DNA from: CALLVF01 sp964632205
GTDB lineage: Bacteria > Patescibacteriota > Microgenomatia > UBA1406 > GWC2-37-13
Direction of reading: 5' to 3'
Assembly (NCBI GenBank): GCA_964632205.1
Contig: CAZWBE010000009.1
Location: 1 to 16,320 of the forward strand
Length of the DNA: 16,320 nucleotides
In this document: positions 13,614 through 16,320 of the stretch, one piece after another
Layout: every line of letters begins with the position of its first letter
Numbering within the stretch: position 1 is the first letter of the stretch
Made by a program: the position numbers and the translations under genes
The notes under the pieces: generated by a model
Databases searched by the model: none
The model's input: only the letters and a program-made list of their open reading frames with translations
Told to the model about the DNA's origin: nothing

Positions 13614-14219
13614 ATGTCAAAACTTCTCATCGCCACCTCTAACCTGGCTAAATTAGAGGAATTAAAAAAAGGGTTTTCACTTCTGGCCAAAAAAGGCATC
13701 AAACTAATAACGTTATCTGATCTTAAGATCACGGAAAAACCAGAAGAAAACGGGGCAACCTTCCAAGAAAACGCCAAAATTAAGGCAAAATTTTATGGCG
13801 ATTTAACCTCTTTGCCAACCATCGCCGATGACGGGGGTCTTATTGTTCCTTATTTAAACAATGAACCCGGCGTCAAATCACGAAGATGGCTCGGATACGA
13901 AGCAGATGATGAAGAGTTAATCAACTATACATTGGTAAGGCTAAAAAATGTCCCCCAACAAAAAAGAGAGGCCTATTTGCAAACTTGTCTTTGTTTTTAT
14001 CATCCTCAAAAAAGTCTTTTTCTTTTTGCTCAAGCAAAAATTGCCGGAAGCATTGCTGAAAAACCAAGCGAAAAAAGAATTGTCGGTTATCCATTTCGCG
14101 CCCTATTTATCGTCAAAAAATTCAATAAATATTACGATGAACTAACAGAAAAAGAACATCAAGAAATTAACCATCGACTAAAAGCAGCTGAAAAAATAAT
14201 TAAAAAAATTCTTCTCTAA
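13614..14219 (+). CDS. HAM1/RdgB-like non-canonical purine NTP pyrophosphatase
   Basis: A 201-residue protein of the Maf/HAM1 (ITPase) fold. These enzymes hydrolyse dITP, XTP and similar damaged nucleotides to monophosphates and so protect DNA. Supporting motifs are LIATSNLAKLEEL (5-17; substrate loop with Thr8, Asn10, Lys13), EENGATFQENAKIKAKFY (44-61), the catalytic acidic motif IADDGGL (70-76), EPGVKSRRW, and C-terminal His187-Arg188 in NHRLKAAEK. Two places differ from the common form: ADDSGLxVDAL is ADDGGLIVPYL, and the base-binding GYG(F/Y)DP loop is GYPFRA, so the Asp that contacts the purine is missing. Base specificity may therefore be changed. The N-terminus and promoter agree on the ATG at 13614. 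Confidence 0.85.
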   Translation: MSKLLIATSNLAKLEELKKGFSLLAKKGIKLITLSDLKITEKPEENGATFQENAKIKAKFYGDLTSLPTIADDGGLIVPYLNNEPGVKSRRWLGYEADDEELINYTLVRLKNVPQQKREAYLQTCLCFYHPQKSLFLFAQAKIAGSIAEKPSEKRIVGYPFRALFIVKKFNKYYDELTEKEHQEINHRLKAAEKIIKKILL

Positions 14220-14227
14220 AAAAATAT

Positions 14228-14632
14228 TTATTTATTAGCGGTTAACTTTTCTGTCAATACTCGCTTAACTTCCGGAACACCGATAAAACACTGACCATCG
14301 GCAAATAAAAAAGGAACACCAATTGATGATGAATTTAGCCGGCAAAATTCTGCCACTTTGGTAAGTTCTAGCGAATTTTTTTGATTATTCCATACCTCTT
14401 TTTTTTCAATTTTTATCTTTTCTTCTATTTTTTCCTCACTCATCCATTTTTGCACTTCTTGGCAATGAGAGCAAGTTTCACCGTAGTAATAAACAATTGC
14501 CTCTTTGGGAGGAATTTTAACTTCTCCTTCTAACTGACGATTTTTCTTGTCCCATGAAAAGACCATCACCGCGGCTAAAATGAGGATTAATAGGGAAACT
14601 GCCAATGTCGTTAAAACAATTTTTCTGTCCAT
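14228..14632 (-). CDS. Membrane-anchored thioredoxin-fold protein
   Basis: A 134-residue protein with an N-terminal membrane segment (about residues 5-26, LTTLAVSLLILILAAVMVF) and a small extracytoplasmic thioredoxin/glutaredoxin-like domain. The redox motif is Cys54-Ser-His-Cys57 in YYYGETCSHCQEVQKWM, close to the start of the domain after one strand (AIVYYY). The expected cis-proline is Pro107 in IGVPFLF. Two further cysteines, Cys97 and Cys115, lie later. It probably reduces, forms or isomerises disulfides outside the cell. The domain is short, with a glutaredoxin-sized core. It converges with the pyrophosphatase gene, eight bases apart. Confidence 0.85.
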   Translation of the reverse strand: MDRKIVLTTLAVSLLILILAAVMVFSWDKKNRQLEGEVKIPPKEAIVYYYGETCSHCQEVQKWMSEEKIEEKIKIEKKEVWNNQKNSLELTKVAEFCRLNSSSIGVPFLFADGQCFIGVPEVKRVLTEKLTANK

Positions 14633-14641
14633 AGATATAGT

Positions 14642-14749
14642 TTATTGGATAACTTTTAATTTTACTAAAGAAATCAAAATAATTACCAAAAAAGCAGTCA
14701 TTGCCATAAAAGGAATAGAAATAAAGCCAAAATAAAAATTTATTTTCAA
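14642..14749 (-). CDS. Possible 35-residue single-helix membrane peptide
   Basis: A short minus-strand frame from a TTG start (14747-14749) to TAA, ending nine bases upstream of the thioredoxin-like gene. It translates as a polar start, one strongly hydrophobic helix (FISIPFMAMTAFLVIILISL) and a basic tail KLKVIQ. The composition and the position before a membrane-anchored redox protein are suggestive. However, T-rich AT-biased DNA readily gives such frames by chance, the start codon is weak and no homologue is recognised. Confidence 0.2.
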   Translation of the reverse strand: MKINFYFGFISIPFMAMTAFLVIILISLVKLKVIQ

Positions 14750-14773
14750 AATACAATTTGTTATTTTATCAAA

Positions 14774-14847
14774 TTAACACCTGACCTGAATTTACACCTA
14801 ATTTACACCTGTTAGGTGATATAGGTTTACACCTGAGGTTTACACCT
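14774..14847 (+). repeat. Cluster of TTACACCT direct repeats
   Basis: Copies of TTACACCT at 14792-14799, 14803-14810, 14827-14834 and 14840-14847, and a near copy TTAACACCT at 14774-14782. Several extend to TTTACACCTGA, and the last two to GGTTTACACCTGA. Steps between starts are about 11, 24 and 13 bases, close to one or two helical turns. An inverted half (AGGTG at 14814-14818) pairs with the third copy as CACCT-GTT-AGGTG. Confidence 0.75.
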
Positions 14848-14903
14848 GATTATGATGACTTTTAATATTTTGAATATTTAAATAACCCATTACTACAATC
14901 TCC

Positions 14904-14925
14904 ATACAACCTGCCAGGTCGTATA
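14904..14925 (+). promoter_or_regulatory. 22-bp palindrome, copy 1 (operator-like)
   Basis: ATACAACC, five bases TGCCA, then GGTCGTATA. The arms are inverted repeats with one mismatch. A second copy with the same arm sequences and the same 5-base centre lies at 16221-16242. Both are upstream of plus-strand genes. This one is about 85 bases before the PAP2 start. No T-run follows, so it is not an intrinsic terminator. Confidence 0.5.
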
Positions 14926-14995
14926 CGGATCTTAGTAACAATCTGATTAATTCATATTAATTAATACTTTAAAAGTCCTAAAAACTTTTTAATTG

Positions 14996-15004
14996 TGTTA
15001 GAAT
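14996..15004 (+). promoter_or_regulatory. Extended -10 promoter, leaderless start of the PAP2 gene
   Basis: TGT-TAGAAT with the hexamer at 14999-15004, six bases before the ATG at 15011. Confidence 0.5.
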
Positions 15005-15010
15005 TTTTTA

Positions 15011-15634
15011 ATGAAAGATAAACTTTCAAATTTATTCTTGTCTTTTGTCTTTTTTAGCTTTTTTATCGTCTTCTCCTTTTTAGTCCAAAGAGATCTCTTT
15101 ACCCAGCTGGATTTTGATTCAATGGTTAAACTACAAAAAATTATCCCTACTCAATATGATTATTTCCTCTCTTTTTTTAGTCTTATTGGCAGCTTTGAGA
15201 TGTATACATTGCTTATCCTTTTAATTATCCTTTATCGCCGACGGTTACTTTCCTTTCTCATTTTTTTTCCTTTTGGTAGCGCTCATTTGATAGAGATCAT
15301 TGGCAAAACTTTTTTAGAGCACCCACCGCCTCCCTTTATGTTCCGCCGCTATAAACTTTTTTTTAACTTTCCCTCTAGCTATGTTCAGCCAGGCTTTTCC
15401 TATCCTTCTGGTCATTCATTAAGAACGGTTTTTTTTGCCGGTTTGCTGATTTATTTAATTTTAAAATCAAAAATCAAAATTCAGTTAAAAATCAGCCTAA
15501 TCACTCTTCTTCTCTTTTTTACCCTAATAATGCTTATCTCCCGTGTTTCTTTAGGAGAACATTGGTTAACCGATGTCGTTGGCGGGTCAATTTTGGGGTT
15601 ATCATCACTCTTTTTTTCCTTAATTTTTTTATAA
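15011..15634 (+). CDS. PAP2 superfamily membrane phosphatase
   Basis: A 207-residue membrane protein with about six helices. Family members remove phosphate from lipid phosphates such as phosphatidate or undecaprenyl pyrophosphate on the outer side of the membrane. Motif C2 is SYPSGHS (130-136), with His135 as acid/base. Motif C3 is SRVSLGEHWLTDVVGG (177-192), with nucleophile His184 and partner Asp188. Motif C1 (K-x6-RP) is altered: Lys99 is present in GKTFLEHPPPPF, but a proline stands where the Arg is expected, and His104 or one of the following Arg112-Arg113 may take its place. An undecaprenyl pyrophosphate recycling role would suit the envelope genes nearby, but the substrate is not determined. 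It is followed 18 bases later by the MscS gene, which has its own -10 box. Confidence 0.88.
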   Translation: MKDKLSNLFLSFVFFSFFIVFSFLVQRDLFTQLDFDSMVKLQKIIPTQYDYFLSFFSLIGSFEMYTLLILLIILYRRRLLSFLIFFPFGSAHLIEIIGKTFLEHPPPPFMFRRYKLFFNFPSSYVQPGFSYPSGHSLRTVFFAGLLIYLILKSKIKIQLKISLITLLLFFTLIMLISRVSLGEHWLTDVVGGSILGLSSLFFSLIFL

Positions 15635-15637
15635 ATT

Positions 15638-15646
15638 TGTTATACT
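15638..15646 (+). promoter_or_regulatory. Extended -10 promoter, leaderless start of the MscS gene
   Basis: TGT-TATACT with the hexamer at 15641-15646, six bases before the ATG at 15653, in the short gap after the PAP2 gene. It allows this gene to be transcribed separately. Confidence 0.5.
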
Positions 15647-15652
15647 TTTTCT

Positions 15653-16186
15653 ATGGATAAAATTGAATTATTTAACAATCCGCTTTTGGCTTCAGCAATA
15701 ATTTTCTTAGGTTATCTGGTCACCTCAGCTCTTCTTAAAAAAACAATTGATGGTCTTTTTTTGGGAATAAAAAAAACCAGGCTTAATGAGAAAACCATCG
15801 CTAAAAGTAAAACCATCAGAACATTCTTGAAAAACACCCTTGACTTTATCTTATTTTTTATCATCATTCTGATTATTCTTTCTCAGTTTGGTATTAACAT
15901 TATCCCCTTAATCACCGGTGCCAGTGTTTTGGGTTTAGCCATTTCTTTCGGAGCGCAAACGGTCGTTAAAGATTTAATTTCTGGTTTTTTTATCTTGCTG
16001 GAAGACCAGTTTAATGTCGGTGATTATGTTAAGATCGGTAATTTTGAAGGGACTGTCCATAAACTAACAATGCGATTAACAGTGATTAGGGATCAAAAGG
16101 GCAATTTAATCTATATACCGAACTCTCAAATTACCTCAGTCATTCGCCTAAATGAGATAAAGAGTAAAAAAGAGGTAAAGAAATAG
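15653..16186 (+). CDS. Minimal MscS-type mechanosensitive channel
   Basis: A 177-residue MscS-family channel, which opens under membrane tension to release solutes on osmotic downshock. Two N-terminal helices (about 10-30 and 62-80) precede the pore helix TM3, here PLITGASVLGLAISFGAQTV (85-104) with the Gly/Ala packing pattern, then the kinked helix KDLISGFFILLEDQF. The beta domain follows (NVGDYVKIGNFEGTVHKLTM, 121-140, through GNLIYIPNSQITSVI). The protein then ends in RLNEIKSKKEVKK. The C-terminal alpha/beta part of the cytosolic cage, roughly 90-100 residues in E. coli MscS, is absent, so the vestibule must be much reduced. The stop is a normal TAG with spacer after it, so this looks like a natural short form rather than a recent truncation. 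Confidence 0.88.
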   Translation: MDKIELFNNPLLASAIIFLGYLVTSALLKKTIDGLFLGIKKTRLNEKTIAKSKTIRTFLKNTLDFILFFIIILIILSQFGINIIPLITGASVLGLAISFGAQTVVKDLISGFFILLEDQFNVGDYVKIGNFEGTVHKLTMRLTVIRDQKGNLIYIPNSQITSVIRLNEIKSKKEVKK

Positions 16187-16220
16187 AAAATCTAGGAAAA
16201 AGCTTGTCTTGACAACCTTT

Positions 16221-16242
16221 ATCCAACCGCGGCGGTTGTATA
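16221..16242 (+). promoter_or_regulatory. 22-bp palindrome, copy 2 (operator-like)
   Basis: ATCCAACC, five bases GCGGC, then GGTTGTATA. The core CAACCG-CGG-CGGTTG is a perfect inverted repeat and a sharp G+C island in AT-rich DNA. It shares arm sequence and spacing with 14904-14925. It ends ten bases before a -35 like box of the next gene, a position suited to an activator or repressor. Confidence 0.55.
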
Positions 16243-16251
16243 TTTTGTATA

Positions 16252-16280
16252 TTACAAGTTTTAATTTTTAATTTTATAAT
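16252..16280 (+). promoter_or_regulatory. Promoter of the gene starting at 16287
   Basis: TTACAA (16252-16257), a 17-base spacer and TATAAT (16275-16280), the hexamer ending six bases before the ATG. This again predicts a leaderless mRNA. Confidence 0.55.
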
Positions 16281-16286
16281 TAATTT

Positions 16287-16320
16287 ATGGATCCGGAAAA
16301 AATTAAACCTTTAAGTTTAT
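16287..16320 (+). CDS. Start of a gene cut by the window edge
   Basis: ATG followed by an open frame to the end of the window (MDPEKIKPLSL and continuing). Eleven codons are too few to identify the product. It is reported because a good promoter lies at the same -10 to ATG distance as at the other genes here, and because the 22-bp palindrome sits just upstream. Confidence 0.4.
   Translation, partial: MDPEKIKPLSL

Larger units (their letters stand above)
14633..15010. other. Spacer with repeat cluster and palindrome
   Basis: Apart from the doubtful peptide frame at its left end, no gene. It holds five copies of a TTACACCT motif (14774-14847), a 22-bp palindrome (14904-14925) and the extended -10 box of the PAP2 gene (14996-15004). 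It separates the divergent thioredoxin-like and PAP2 genes, so regulatory content is expected. Confidence 0.6.

Noticed and set aside
13505..13777. 90-codon minus-strand frame
   Set aside because: It is the antisense shadow of the start of the pyrophosphatase gene and crosses that gene's promoter.
14517..14756. 79-codon minus-strand frame overlapping the thioredoxin-like gene start
   Set aside because: It shares the strand but not the frame of the well-supported redox gene. Its Phe/Tyr-rich part comes from T-rich DNA.
14774..14847. CRISPR array or DnaA-box cluster
   Set aside because: The repeats are only 8-11 bases with irregular, very short spacers, and the sequence does not match the DnaA box.
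16221..16242. GC-rich palindrome as an intrinsic terminator of the MscS gene
   Set aside because: No T-run follows directly, it lies just before a good promoter, and a second copy occurs upstream of another gene, so an operator-like role fits better.
1..16320. Alternative genetic code with UGA as glycine, as in some CPR lineages
   Set aside because: All recognised genes read through at normal length with UGA as a stop, and at least the nucleotidyltransferase gene ends with TGA right after its expected C-terminus.

Overview
The window looks like part of a Candidate Phyla Radiation (Patescibacteria) genome, most likely from the Microgenomates side. This is inferred from low G+C (about one third by eye), small compact families typical of that group, lack of ribosome-binding sites at most starts, tRNA genes without an encoded CCA, heptamer repeats of the TTTTTGA type, and a protein set common there (WecG-type glycosyltransferase, MreB, PEGA protein, class-E-like sortase, prepilin peptidase, long-form nucleoside diphosphate kinases). 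Codon reading is standard. It is a scaffold, not finished sequence: exactly 100 N lie at 2847-2946.

Layout. 1-360: tRNA-Leu(CAG) on the minus strand. 389-1690: a DUF2177 membrane protein, the frameshifted and internally deleted remains of a DUF1295 membrane protein, and a small protein with an FtsK-gamma-like winged helix. 1690-2098: AT-rich spacer with a 39-bp palindromic repeat. 2099-4048 (minus): a WecG/TagA-like glycosyltransferase followed by a winged-helix/nucleotidyltransferase gene, which the scaffold gap only appears to split. 4292-6651: divergent mreB and PEGA-domain surface protein. 6669-7543 (minus): tRNA-Arg(CCT) and a sortase. 7814-9605 (plus): dTMP kinase and two tandem nucleoside diphosphate kinases. 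9621-11172 (minus): a P-loop nucleotide/dephospho-CoA kinase and prepilin peptidase. 11679-12971 (minus): an M16 zinc peptidase. 12972-13613: AT-rich spacer with the second 39-bp repeat. 13614-14632: convergent HAM1/RdgB-like nucleotide pyrophosphatase and a membrane-anchored thioredoxin-fold protein. 14633-15010: spacer with repeated TTACACCT and a 22-bp palindrome. 15011-16186 (plus): PAP2 phosphatase and a minimal MscS channel. 16287-end: start of another gene, preceded by a second copy of the 22-bp palindrome.

How the genes fit together. Two themes are visible: nucleotide metabolism (dTMP to dTDP to dTTP by the tmk-ndk-ndk unit, plus NTP sanitation) and the cell envelope (shape, glycan synthesis, sortase, pilin processing, lipid phosphatase, osmotic channel). 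No complete new multigene system is evident. The most unusual material is in non-coding and fine-scale structure: two palindromic repeat families, an extended -10 box placed 6-8 bases before the start codon of several genes (implying leaderless mRNAs), a heptamer repeat that has grown inside a coding region, and a dTMP kinase whose P-loop lysine is a cysteine. No convincing intrinsic terminator (hairpin plus T-run), rRNA, CRISPR array or insertion sequence was seen.
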